A stretch of 39,009 bases of DNA from an uncultured bacterium (GTDB lineage Bacteria > Verrucomicrobiota > Verrucomicrobiia > Verrucomicrobiales > Akkermansiaceae): positions 1 through 39,009 of the forward strand of contig CAMACY010000011.1 in NCBI GenBank assembly GCA_945831585.1, given 5' to 3'. Under the pieces are notes generated by a model. The model was not told the DNA's origin. It was given only the letters and a program-made list of their open reading frames with translations, and did no database searches. A program made the translations under genes and the position numbers. Below are positions 31,539 through 39,009 of this stretch, piece by piece (positions within the stretch are counted from its first letter, which is position 1; every line of letters begins with the position of its first letter).

Positions 31539-32852
31539 ATGAGCGCTTTTTCCCTCATGAATACGAGTAAACAAAAATTGTTTAACCGCGTGCTCGGCGT
31601 GCTGCGCTTTGCATGCCGAAGCAGCTGGCTGTTGCCGCTGGGCTTCCTCTTGCTCTGTGCTTTTTGTGCCTGTTGGCCGCTGACGTTTCCGTGGCGGCTG
31701 CGTTCTGCCTGTTGGGCGCAGGTGGCGGATACGGCGTGGGTTGTTTCGTTTTGCCTGGGTATGCTGTATGCCTTGTTGCTGGCACTGTGGCTGGTGCTGA
31801 TGACGCTGTGGGCCTTTTGGCAGCATCGCCCCATGCACACGCTGCGGCGCTGGTGCTGTACTCTGCTCATGGGCGGGATGGGCTGTTGCACCCTGATGTT
31901 TTCGTACCTTGCCATGGTGTTTTTGGATGCCGACCACAGCGCGGATGCGTTCCGCCTGCCTCAGGATGTGGCCTTGGAGGTGCCGCAGGATATCACGCTG
32001 TTTAGCAATTTGCAGATCCCTGCCGAGGTGCGTCAAATGGTTGAGGAGGCCGAGCGCGCTCGGCAGCGACCGGAGGCGGAGACCGTGGATGTGGCGGGCA
32101 GCGCCGAGGATGAGTGCGGCGAGATGCCGCATTTCAATCGCTTGGCGCAGGAGCACCCGGAGCTGTTACGCAAGTTGCTGGAGCGTTCGGTGCTGCTTGG
32201 GGACAGTCGCTATGCGGATGCCCGAAGCCGTGGCGATGAGGGCGAGTACCGTTGGTGGCAGTGCCACCTGTGGTTGTCGCAGCGGGGAGGGGCGGAGCTC
32301 GAGCCTGCTGCGGAGCGGAACGAGCTGTGGGCTCGGCAAGTGGGCCGCAGGAGCTACCGCGAGGGTGCCCATGGCTGGTGCATTGTCGGTATTTGCCATG
32401 ATTGCTGGAAGAACCGGTTGGTGGAATGCCCGCCTTTGGTCGCAGCGGCCATGAGGCGTTTGGATGCGGCGCTTGCCCCCTTGGCAGAGGCACCGACACA
32501 GGAGACGCTCGACCGCCTGCTGCCCCTGCCCGAATTGCCTTACCTGCGTTTTCGTGAGACCGTTCAGGCCGGTATCTACGAGCTCGTGCTGCTCGTGCCC
32601 CGAGGGGACGGCGTGGACTATACGGTGGAGGCTTGCGAGTATCACACGGGCGCCCCGCTGAGGCTCAGCCGCTCCTTGGGCGCCTCCGGATCTGAGCCTC
32701 GGCGTCAGGGCTCGGAGGTCGATTACTACCGCACCGAGCTGACGGTGTACACGGGCAATTGGGGGCAGTTCTACGGCAGTACCTGGTGCATCAAGGCCGA
32801 TGGCAGACCTGTCCGCAAGCAGCATGTCCTGATGCAGGGCTGGACGCGCTGA
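31539..32852 (+). CDS. Unknown membrane protein with large soluble C-terminal domain
   Basis: 437 residues, no family recognised. Three hydrophobic segments lie at about 25-48, 57-85 and 97-120. A ~310-residue soluble part follows, with a PQD.. repeat-like stretch (LPQDVALEVPQDITLF), GWCIVGICHDCWKNRLVECPP with four cysteines near 285-300, and a C-terminal beta-rich region. It begins 7 bases after the DUF2851 stop, so it is the last gene of the STAS operon. An alternative ATG lies at 31557. The first ~60 bases are more AT-rich than the surroundings. It is convergent with the L,D-transpeptidase gene, with only 15 bases between the stops. Confidence 0.75.
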   Translation: MSAFSLMNTSKQKLFNRVLGVLRFACRSSWLLPLGFLLLCAFCACWPLTFPWRLRSACWAQVADTAWVVSFCLGMLYALLLALWLVLMTLWAFWQHRPMHTLRRWCCTLLMGGMGCCTLMFSYLAMVFLDADHSADAFRLPQDVALEVPQDITLFSNLQIPAEVRQMVEEAERARQRPEAETVDVAGSAEDECGEMPHFNRLAQEHPELLRKLLERSVLLGDSRYADARSRGDEGEYRWWQCHLWLSQRGGAELEPAAERNELWARQVGRRSYREGAHGWCIVGICHDCWKNRLVECPPLVAAAMRRLDAALAPLAEAPTQETLDRLLPLPELPYLRFRETVQAGIYELVLLVPRGDGVDYTVEACEYHTGAPLRLSRSLGASGSEPRRQGSEVDYYRTELTVYTGNWGQFYGSTWCIKADGRPVRKQHVLMQGWTR

Positions 32853-32867
32853 GGGGCATGCCTCGGT

Positions 32868-33449
32868 TCAGGAGCGCAGGATGTCGACGGGGGTGCCGAT
32901 GGGGACGAGGCGGTAGAGGGTGCGGCAGGCCGCGCCCGGCAGGCGCACGCAGCCGTGGGAGACGGGGCGGTTGTACACATCGCCGATGTGCATGCCGATG
33001 CCGTCGTAGGTGAGCCGCATGAAGTAGGGCATGGGCACATGGTAAAGGTTGGAGCGGTGGCGTACCTGCTTTTCGAGGATGTGGTAGCGTCCCGTGGGGG
33101 TGCTGTTGTTGCGGCCGGTGCAGACGGGGAAGCCCATGACGGCACGCCCGTCTACCAGCAGTTCGCCGCGCTGTTCGTTCAGGTAGATGCGCACGAGTTT
33201 GGCTCCTTGCAGGGCGTTCAGGTCGCCCTGCTGCCAGGTGGGAGGCAGCGCCCGGGCGGCGGGGCGGGGGGCTTCTGTGGTGCGGGTGGCGGCGCGGGGG
33301 CGCTGCGAGTGGCCGGGGGCATCCGCTCGCGGGATGATGCGCCCGTGGCGCATGAGGGTGGCGCGTTCGGTGGGGGTATCGCAGCTGTTGAGGGCGCCGA
33401 GAGGCAGCGCCCACAGAAGCAGCAGCATGGGCTGTCGCATTGCGGCCAT
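32868..33449 (-). CDS. L,D-transpeptidase (YkuD domain), lipoprotein-like
   Basis: 193 residues. Hydrophobic N-terminus ending LGALNSC, a possible lipobox. A proline-rich linker (~25-75) is followed by the YkuD domain (~80-193): LVRIYLNEQRGELLVDG, FPVCTGRNNSTPTGRYHIL, then the catalytic GMHIGDVYNRPVSHGCVRLP with the active cysteine and histidines. The family makes 3-3 peptidoglycan cross-links or attaches proteins to peptidoglycan. ATG at 33449 is the first of two close methionines and lies 6 bases after a weak -10. It follows the terminator of the folD operon, so it is likely a separate transcript. Confidence 0.9.
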   Translation of the reverse strand: MAAMRQPMLLLLWALPLGALNSCDTPTERATLMRHGRIIPRADAPGHSQRPRAATRTTEAPRPAARALPPTWQQGDLNALQGAKLVRIYLNEQRGELLVDGRAVMGFPVCTGRNNSTPTGRYHILEKQVRHRSNLYHVPMPYFMRLTYDGIGMHIGDVYNRPVSHGCVRLPGAACRTLYRLVPIGTPVDILRS

Positions 33450-33455
33450 GAGGAT

Positions 33456-33484
33456 ATGGCAACCATGCGGGGGGCCGGCTTCAA
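33456..33484 (-). promoter_or_regulatory. Weak promoter of the L,D-transpeptidase gene
   Basis: Minus strand TTGAAG (33484-33479), 17-base spacer, TGCCAT (33461-33456), 6 bases before the ATG at 33449. The -10 is a poor match; the call rests on the spacing shared with other genes here. Confidence 0.35.
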
Positions 33485-33517
33485 AAACAGGAGGGGAGGG
33501 GCTGTTGACCCCTCCCC
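33482..33517 (-). terminator. Intrinsic terminator after folD
   Basis: Perfect 9-bp stem GGGGAGGGG/CCCCTCCCC (33493-33501 with 33509-33517), 7-base loop. On the minus strand it is followed by TCCTGTTTTTG. Confidence 0.8.
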
Positions 33518-33552
33518 GAGCCCTTAACAGTGGGTTTTCCGTGTGCAGCGGC

Positions 33553-34434
33553 TTAGGCGCCGACAATTTGCCGGCAGGCCTTGACGGTGTTGGCCATGAG
33601 CATGGCGATGGTCATGGGCCCCACGCCGCCGGGCACGGGGGTGATAGCCGAGCAGAGCCCCTGCACGGCGTCGAAGTCGACATCGCCGACGATGCGGTAG
33701 CCGCGCGGGCGGCTGCTGTCGGGGATGCGGTTAATGCCCACATCGATGACCACGGCGCCGGGCTTGATGCAGTCAGCTCCGAGCATGCAGGGACGACCGA
33801 CGGCGGCGACGAGGATGTCGGCGCTGCGGCAGACCTCAGCCAGATTCTTGGTGCGCGAGTGGGCGATGGTGACGGTGGCGTTGGCGGCCTTGCTGACCAG
33901 CAGATTGGCCATCGGCTTGCCGACAATCATGCTGCGACCGACCACGACGGCGTGCTTGCCCGCGGTTTCCACCCCGGCGGCGCGCAGCAGCTCCATGCAG
34001 CCCAGGGGGGTGCAGGGCACAAAGCCGGTGGGGTCTTCCAGCACGAGCTTGGCGACATTGGCGGGGTGGAAGCCGTCGACATCCTTGCGGGGATCGATGT
34101 TGAGGATGACGGCGGCTTCGTCAATATGCGGCGGCGGCGGGCTTTGCACCAGAATCCCGTGGATGCGCTCGTCGGCGTTGAGCTGGTGAATGAGCTCCAC
34201 GAGCTTCTCCTGCGTGGTGTCGGCGGGCAGGCGCCACTCTTGGGAGTAGAGCCCCAGCTCGGCGCAGGCCTTGACTTTGGCGCCGACGTAGACTTGCGAG
34301 GCGGGGTCATCCCCCACGAGGACGACGGCGAGACCGGGGGTATGCCCCAGTTGCTTCAGTCGGGCGATTTCCTGCACTAAGTCCTCGCGGACTCGGGCAG
34401 CTACTTCTTTTCCGTTGATGAGTTTCGGAGCCAT
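33553..34434 (-). CDS. folD: Bifunctional methylenetetrahydrofolate dehydrogenase/cyclohydrolase
   Basis: 293 residues. FolD interconverts 5,10-methylene-, methenyl- and 10-formyl-tetrahydrofolate, continuing from the methylene-THF made by the GlyA domain encoded at the left end. Motifs: [13 protein letters not shown] with YVGAKVKAC (the catalytic lysine region), [13 protein letters not shown] (usual VQLPLP), [21 protein letters not shown], the nucleotide-binding [14 protein letters not shown], and the C-terminal [18 protein letters not shown] at 34434 gives [12 protein letters not shown]; a TTG six bases upstream is less likely. It starts 15 bases after the acyltransferase stop, last in its operon, and a strong terminator follows. 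Confidence 0.95.
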   Translation of the reverse strand: MAPKLINGKEVAARVREDLVQEIARLKQLGHTPGLAVVLVGDDPASQVYVGAKVKACAELGLYSQEWRLPADTTQEKLVELIHQLNADERIHGILVQSPPPPHIDEAAVILNIDPRKDVDGFHPANVAKLVLEDPTGFVPCTPLGCMELLRAAGVETAGKHAVVVGRSMIVGKPMANLLVSKAANATVTIAHSRTKNLAEVCRSADILVAAVGRPCMLGADCIKPGAVVIDVGINRIPDSSRPRGYRIVGDVDFDAVQGLCSAITPVPGGVGPMTIAMLMANTVKACRQIVGA

Positions 34435-34449
34435 GGGCAAGGGGTGTTG

Positions 34450-35133
34450 TCAGGATGAAAAGGGTTCAAAGTCCGGGCGACCGTGCGCTAAGGCGGCTTC
34501 CAGTTGCTGCGCATAGGCGCGCAGCTGCTCATCGCTCAGGTTGGGCGGGACATGGATGGGCTCGCCCCAGCGGAGACAAACGCGCGAGAAAGGTTTGGGG
34601 ATGATGTAGCCGTCCCAGGCTTTGCGGATGCGCCAGCAGTGCGGGATATCGAAGCAGAGGGGGATGATGGGCAGGCCGCTGAGGGAGGCAATTTTGATGA
34701 CGCCGTTGTGGCAGCGGTAGATGGGGCCGCGGGGACCGTCGGGCGTGATGCACATGCTGCATCCCTTGTCAATTTCGCGCTTCATATCCATGAAGCCGGC
34801 AATGCCGCGCCGGTGCGAGGAGCCGCGGACGGTGCGCATGCCGTAGTCCTCGGCCACGACGGAGAGCGCCGCGCCGTCCTTGCTGGCGCTGGTCAGCATG
34901 CTCATGGTGACGCTGCCGCGCAGGATGTAGCGGTAGAAGTAGCAGGGGGTGAAGGTGTTGTTGTGCCACAGAGCCACGATGACGGGGTAGCTGCCCGGGG
35001 GGCGTTTATCGGGGCTCTGCAAGATGATTTTTTTGCGCAGCGTGAGGCAGACCAGCGTGATGAGGAGCCAAGCGAGGTGCCCCACCGGACGGGTCCACCA
35101 TTTGGAACGCAGTTCTGTTGCTCGATCGGCCAT
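34450..35133 (-). CDS. DUF374 lysophospholipid acyltransferase-like protein
   Basis: 227 residues. One hydrophobic segment near 15-32 (HLAWLLITLVCLTL). The acyltransferase fold has ALWHNNTF (histidine of the catalytic motif region), SASKDGAALSVVAEDYGMRTVRGSS, ITPDGPRGPIY, and HNGVIKIASLSGLPIIPL, all typical of DUF374, a relative of LpxL/PlsC-type acyltransferases. It probably acylates a lipid precursor at the inner membrane, possibly lipid A or lipoprotein related. ATG at 35133 is 7 bases after the stop of the upstream gene; the longer in-frame extension overlaps that gene and is not conserved-looking. Confidence 0.87.
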   Translation of the reverse strand: MADRATELRSKWWTRPVGHLAWLLITLVCLTLRKKIILQSPDKRPPGSYPVIVALWHNNTFTPCYFYRYILRGSVTMSMLTSASKDGAALSVVAEDYGMRTVRGSSHRRGIAGFMDMKREIDKGCSMCITPDGPRGPIYRCHNGVIKIASLSGLPIIPLCFDIPHCWRIRKAWDGYIIPKPFSRVCLRWGEPIHVPPNLSDEQLRAYAQQLEAALAHGRPDFEPFSS

Positions 35134-35140
35134 GAGGGGC

Positions 35141-36823
35141 TTAATCCAAGGGGTGTTTGAACGGATCTTCCTGCGGTGCGAACGGATCCGTCTGTTTGGG
35201 GTCGGAAAGCGGAGCTGGCTTGTCGATTTGCTGCAGGAGTTCCTTTTGCCGTCGGAGACTATCGGAAATTTGGCTGAAGTCCACATCCTCCAGCGACAGT
35301 CTTTCGGCACGCTCGCTCCGTGCCGCTTGGGCTGCGGACTCGAGCTCCGCCGAATTATCCTGCGGTAGACGGGTGGTGCCGGAAATCTTTGTGCAGAACC
35401 AAGCCAGACCGGCATCCTCGCGGAAGATGGGGTCGGATTTGCCGTCGGCATATTCGGCATGGGTCAGAATCGTCGGCATGCCATAGTCGAGCTGGCCGCT
35501 CAGTTCGTTGCGTTCATTCAGCTCCATCCGCCCGCGCAGGGCAATGAGGTCGCGCTCAACAAGGGCATTGTCCGGGATTTCCAAGGTGAGGTGCTCGTCG
35601 CTGTGTTGCAGCCTCACCCAACCTCGCGTGATATGAGCCGGCTGGTATTTGCTGCGTTTGGAGGAGCTGATGTGCTCGAGAATACGCCCTTGGGCGGGAA
35701 AGCCGGTCAGGCAAATGTCTTTGAGCTGGAAGTCGCCGCTGAATTCCGGTTCGTTCCGGTCGAGCGGAAGGAGGATGCGCGCTTGCGAGTGCGTGTTGTT
35801 GACAGCCTGGGCAACGGTCTTCGCAGAGAAGATGCCTTCCAGTCGGCCATTGGTAAAACTCGAGAAGGGAATGTTATCCGAGTCGAACTCGAAGGGGCCT
35901 GCCAGCGCAGCGTTTGCATCCAAATGACCTCGGATGAGCATGCTGTCGCGCTCCTGTTCGGGGCGGTTGGTGTCGGTGGTGGTGCTGCCTTTTATGTAGA
36001 AGTTGCTGATGACCTGCCCGCTCAGCAGCAGCTTCGCTTCAGCGATGTACAGGGGGAGCATGCCACGTAGATGCAGGGTGCCCCCCTGAAGAATGACGGA
36101 GGCGTTGTCGGTTTGGCCCGGGTGGGGGTAGTACAGGTAGAGCGGGGCATTGTTGATGTGCAGAGGCGCATTTTCGGGAGAGCCAACGCTGAGATTGAGG
36201 TCATCGCACTTCATGCGCCGGAAAAGCCAGAGCATTTTGTCAGCCGACCGGGGTAGGCTCAGGTGACGGGCGTCGGGGTTGAGATAAATCTTGGCGCGGG
36301 CGATGCTGAGCTCGTTTCCTCGCAGAATTTGGGAGAAAAAGGAAAGGGTATCTAACTCTGCGGAGATATCAGTCAGCTCGATGCGCCGGATAAGAGCATC
36401 CTTCGGAAAGTCGGCCTCGAGGGTATTGAGCTTCAGGGAAGTGCCACTGATCCCCTCCCCGGTGATGCTGATGTTTTCGGCTCCCCAATATTGCTGCATC
36501 TCACTGACCCGGCTCTGGATGTATTGTTCGCCGGTCATCGTGGACATGCGATAGAAGAGAATACCCAGAAGTACCAAGACAACGAGGGTAAGTCCCATGA
36601 GGATTTTTAGAAACATCATCCGCCCGCTGCGGCGCTTTTCTTTTTCGGTGATGAGAACGCGTCGTTTTTTCGTGACGCGATAGACTTTGGTTCCGTCCGG
36701 TCGCACCACCAGTTCGCGGGATTTTTCGTGCGCCGGTTTTTCGTCGTTGAGGCGATTAAGAATGCCGCGCACCTGCGAGGTCTGATGATCCTCCGTTTCC
36801 GGAAGTTGATGATGATGAGTCAT
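35141..36823 (-). CDS. Single-pass membrane protein, AsmA-like, next to the secretin
   Basis: 560 residues. A charged cytoplasmic N-terminus of ~70 residues, ending in a very basic stretch (VTKKRRVLITEKEKRRSGR), precedes one hydrophobic segment (~71-90). A ~410-residue beta-rich periplasmic part follows, alternating short hydrophobic strands such as LSIARAKIYLNPDAR and LHLRGMLPLYIAEAKLLLSG, reminiscent of AsmA/DUF748-type proteins. The C-terminus is acidic, helical and proline-rich. I do not recognise a specific family. Its position 14 bases after the secretin stop suggests a role in envelope assembly or in the secretin machine. The region is less GC-rich than the left half of the window. Confidence 0.7.
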   Translation of the reverse strand: MTHHHQLPETEDHQTSQVRGILNRLNDEKPAHEKSRELVVRPDGTKVYRVTKKRRVLITEKEKRRSGRMMFLKILMGLTLVVLVLLGILFYRMSTMTGEQYIQSRVSEMQQYWGAENISITGEGISGTSLKLNTLEADFPKDALIRRIELTDISAELDTLSFFSQILRGNELSIARAKIYLNPDARHLSLPRSADKMLWLFRRMKCDDLNLSVGSPENAPLHINNAPLYLYYPHPGQTDNASVILQGGTLHLRGMLPLYIAEAKLLLSGQVISNFYIKGSTTTDTNRPEQERDSMLIRGHLDANAALAGPFEFDSDNIPFSSFTNGRLEGIFSAKTVAQAVNNTHSQARILLPLDRNEPEFSGDFQLKDICLTGFPAQGRILEHISSSKRSKYQPAHITRGWVRLQHSDEHLTLEIPDNALVERDLIALRGRMELNERNELSGQLDYGMPTILTHAEYADGKSDPIFREDAGLAWFCTKISGTTRLPQDNSAELESAAQAARSERAERLSLEDVDFSQISDSLRRQKELLQQIDKPAPLSDPKQTDPFAPQEDPFKHPLD

Positions 36824-36837
36824 CCGTTTTTCTGCGG

Positions 36838-39009
36838 TTAGAGTGAGCTGATTTCGTTCGTGGGACGCTGACCCGTACGGGGATCCTTGCCGGTCGGATC
36901 CACCAGATCGACTTTGATGAAGACCAAGAACGCTTTGCGCGCGTTTTGCGTCCCCTCCGAGCGGAAGAGTCTCCCGACCAGAGGCAAGTCGCCCAAGACG
37001 GGCAATTTGTCCTCAAAGCGAACATTTTGGGCTTCCTGCAGACCGCCCAGAACAAGAACAGAGCCGGGAGCAACCGATACCTTTGTGTTCTCCATGCGGC
37101 GCTTGAAGAGGGGCTTGAGAATCCTGTTCTCGCTCAGCTGAACGACCTGAAAGCCGAGCTTGCCGGATGGGGTTGTGATGGCTGTTGTGATGGGGCTCCC
37201 CCAGTTGATAAAGCCTTCAAACTCGTTGATAGTGAAGGTGAGGGCGACGGTGACGACATTGCCGTCCGGCGATGCCTGAGCGCTGTGTACTTGAACGATG
37301 GTGCCGATGCCGCCCACCACATCCTCTTCTGTCATGCCGAAGCGGGTGAATTCCTCGGGGTGAGCCGGGGCAACCACGCAGCCATCGACACCGGTGTTTT
37401 GCGGCACCTGCGGCTCCGAATAGCTCTCCGGGTAGAACAGCTCGCGCACATTGGCAAAGCTGACTTGTTGCTCGGCTCCGGGGGTGAAGACGAAGCGGGG
37501 GCTGAAGAGAACATCCGTGGCTTTCTTTTGGGAGAGACCGCGCATAATCATGGTGACGTCGCCCGCATTCCAGATGCCGCGCATGCTGAAGATGCCCGGT
37601 GCCTTGGCGGAGCTCATGGAGTTTTGGGCATAGGCCATGGCGCTGCCGCTTTCAATCAGCCGCTCAAGGCTCCCGGCCGTGATGGCATTGGATCGGAGAC
37701 CCTCCGTCATGGAGGCTGAGCCGGTTTCGGCGTAGCGGGTCGATGAATCGCCCTGGGCAATGACCCAGCCGGCTTCGGCTGCGGTTTTGACAACGCCGCC
37801 TCCGCCGTAGAGGAAATCGGGACCGAGGTTGAGATTGACCAGCCACTCAAAGCCTAATTCTTCGAGGTCTTTTTCCCCGACCTCCATAGCAATAATGTTG
37901 AGCACCACACTCTGGTTCCGGTCTTCCAACGGAATTTGGGTGAGTTCGGCGATTTCCTCCTGGTTGTAGGGGGTGTTGCGTACGGTAAGTGTGCGCGAGC
38001 CGGTATCGTAGCGCGCCGTGGCACCTTCGGGGAAGGAGATGCCCATTCCCTTGAGCGCCTGGACGGGGTTGACCCGTCGTACGCGGATGGTCGACGAAGC
38101 GCTGAAGTCGCTGTCCTCGTCATCATCGCTTTCGGTTTCGCTATCAAAGAAATGGGGAGCCACGGTGTAGCTGCGCTCGATCATGGGACCGAAGTCCTTG
38201 CCGGAGTAGGACAGTTGCACGCCGGTGGGGGTGGTGTGGTAGGTGATGCCCAGTTGCTTGACGAGGGCATCGAGGACATCACTCAGCGTGACATCGGTGA
38301 GCTTGAGGTTGACGCGCCGTGCCATGATGTCCGCATAGCCGGTGCTGTCGGGAGACCCGAAGTTGGTGGTGAGGTTGATGTGCCGCGTGGTCGGCAGCTT
38401 GCCGGAGCTCTCGTGGCTGTTGATTTGCGCTTGCAAGGCATCGACAACGTCCATGACGGGTACGTCGTCAAAGTTAATCTGAGAGAGGACGATGCTGCGA
38501 AGCGCCTCGCCCATGCGCTGCTCTTCCTCCTCGTCCGCTGTGGGATTTTCCGTCGCTGTGGTGGAGGCGACCGGCTCTTCAGCGCTCGGTGTCGCTTCTT
38601 CCCAAGTGGCGTCTACTTGAGCCAGCGCGGCGGCGCGGGCGCTGTCGTGCGCGGCGTTGTAGTAGGCCTGTTTGCGCTTGGTGGCCGTTTCGATGCCGCG
38701 CTGCGCGGCGATGTTGTAGGGGTCGATTTGCAGCACACGGCGGAAGGCGCCGACGGCATCGTCGTAGCGTCCCAAATCCAGATGTCCGTAACCCAGCGTG
38801 AGCTCTCGGTTGACGCTTTCGACCTTGCCGATATGCTGCGGCGTTAGGGCAGGGTTGTTGCGCACGGGATCCTGAGTGCGGCTCAGTTCCTGTCGCGCGC
38901 GCTTGTTGGTCGGATCCAGCTCGATGGCCTCGCTCAGGAACTCGATCGCCTCATCGAGGCGCCCGACGCTGCGGTAGTCCATGGCTTTGGCAATCAGCGC
39001 ATCGGAGAG
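36838..39009 (-). CDS. TPR-containing secretin (type II/IV pilus-type), N-terminus outside the window
   Basis: At least 723 residues; the reading frame is open to the window edge, so the start and signal peptide lie beyond 39009. TPR repeats open the visible part (GRLDEAIEFLSEAIELDPTN and GRYDDAVGAFRRVLQIDPYN). Next come an acidic linker, an STN/N0-like domain (INFDDVPVMDVVDALQAQ, VTLSDVLDALVKQLGI), an acidic DDDEDSD loop, and the secretin domain. Its hallmark is KLPVLGDLPLVGRLF near the C-terminus. The layout resembles the Akkermansia Amuc_1098-type outer-membrane secretin. It forms a ring channel in the outer membrane for pilus or substrate export. Genes upstream (to the right) would be expected to encode inner-membrane partners. 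Confidence 0.9.
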   Translation of the reverse strand, partial: LSDALIAKAMDYRSVGRLDEAIEFLSEAIELDPTNKRARQELSRTQDPVRNNPALTPQHIGKVESVNRELTLGYGHLDLGRYDDAVGAFRRVLQIDPYNIAAQRGIETATKRKQAYYNAAHDSARAAALAQVDATWEEATPSAEEPVASTTATENPTADEEEEQRMGEALRSIVLSQINFDDVPVMDVVDALQAQINSHESSGKLPTTRHINLTTNFGSPDSTGYADIMARRVNLKLTDVTLSDVLDALVKQLGITYHTTPTGVQLSYSGKDFGPMIERSYTVAPHFFDSETESDDDEDSDFSASSTIRVRRVNPVQALKGMGISFPEGATARYDTGSRTLTVRNTPYNQEEIAELTQIPLEDRNQSVVLNIIAMEVGEKDLEELGFEWLVNLNLGPDFLYGGGGVVKTAAEAGWVIAQGDSSTRYAETGSASMTEGLRSNAITAGSLERLIESGSAMAYAQNSMSSAKAPGIFSMRGIWNAGDVTMIMRGLSQKKATDVLFSPRFVFTPGAEQQVSFANVRELFYPESYSEPQVPQNTGVDGCVVAPAHPEEFTRFGMTEEDVVGGIGTIVQVHSAQASPDGNVVTVALTFTINEFEGFINWGSPITTAITTPSGKLGFQVVQLSENRILKPLFKRRMENTKVSVAPGSVLVLGGLQEAQNVRFEDKLPVLGDLPLVGRLFRSEGTQNARKAFLVFIKVDLVDPTGKDPRTGQRPTNEISSL

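Noticed and set aside
30107..32156. Minus-strand frames (up to 602 residues) opposite DUF2851 and the membrane protein
   Set aside because: Arg/His/Gln-rich shadows; plus-strand genes are coupled by GTGA overlap and have sensible domains.
1..39009. CRISPR array, prophage or insertion-sequence transposase
   Set aside because: No regularly spaced repeats, phage structural genes or transposase motifs seen; the only mobile-element signal is the intron tail at 1-57.

Overview
This is a GC-rich bacterial chromosome segment, densely coded on both strands. I infer a Verrucomicrobiota lineage, probably near Akkermansia. The support is a TPR-STN-secretin protein at the right edge that resembles the Akkermansia Amuc_1098 type, a secreted GH29 fucosidase, lipoprotein-rich envelope genes, few Shine-Dalgarno sequences, and several domain fusions. 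The family-level assignment is inference; the high GC argues against A. muciniphila itself.

Left part (1-11000). The window opens in the last ~57 bases of a group II intron (distal domain V and domain VI). Then come an RpiB-GlyA fusion gene, a lipoprotein amidase with recG, and, on the minus strand, a DUF1015-serA pair and an aspartate-type aminotransferase. A tRNA transcription unit follows (Thr-CGT and two identical Lys-CTT) with two terminator hairpins. A small membrane protein overlaps pdxA.

Middle (11000-21600). A lipoprotein-like serpin lies divergent from the pdxA unit. A compact minus-strand operon runs GH29 fucosidase, prmA, tsaB, a YkgJ-type cysteine protein, and a 1204-residue protein joining TerB-like, FHA-like, ABC ATPase and ABCG-type membrane parts. 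A SulP transporter with a STAS domain lies upstream of it.

Right-middle (21700-29600). A plus-strand operon carries an ABC exporter pair and then an amino-acid importer. The importer's solute-binding domain has its lobes in circularly permuted order and is fused to the permease. Its ATPase carries a C-terminal RsbW/GHKL-like domain. Convergent to it are a two-domain polysaccharide deacetylase, with one domain apparently dead, and an RlmI-type methyltransferase.

Right part (29600-39009). A plus-strand unit has a STAS protein, a DUF2851 protein and an unknown membrane protein. The minus strand has an L,D-transpeptidase and an operon of secretin, AsmA-like membrane protein, DUF374 acyltransferase and folD. 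The secretin gene runs off the right edge.

Promoters are unusually legible. At least twelve transcription units have TTGNNN, a 17-18 base spacer and a TANNNT-like box. In about half of them the -10 box ends only 6-10 bases before the start codon, which predicts leaderless or nearly leaderless mRNAs.
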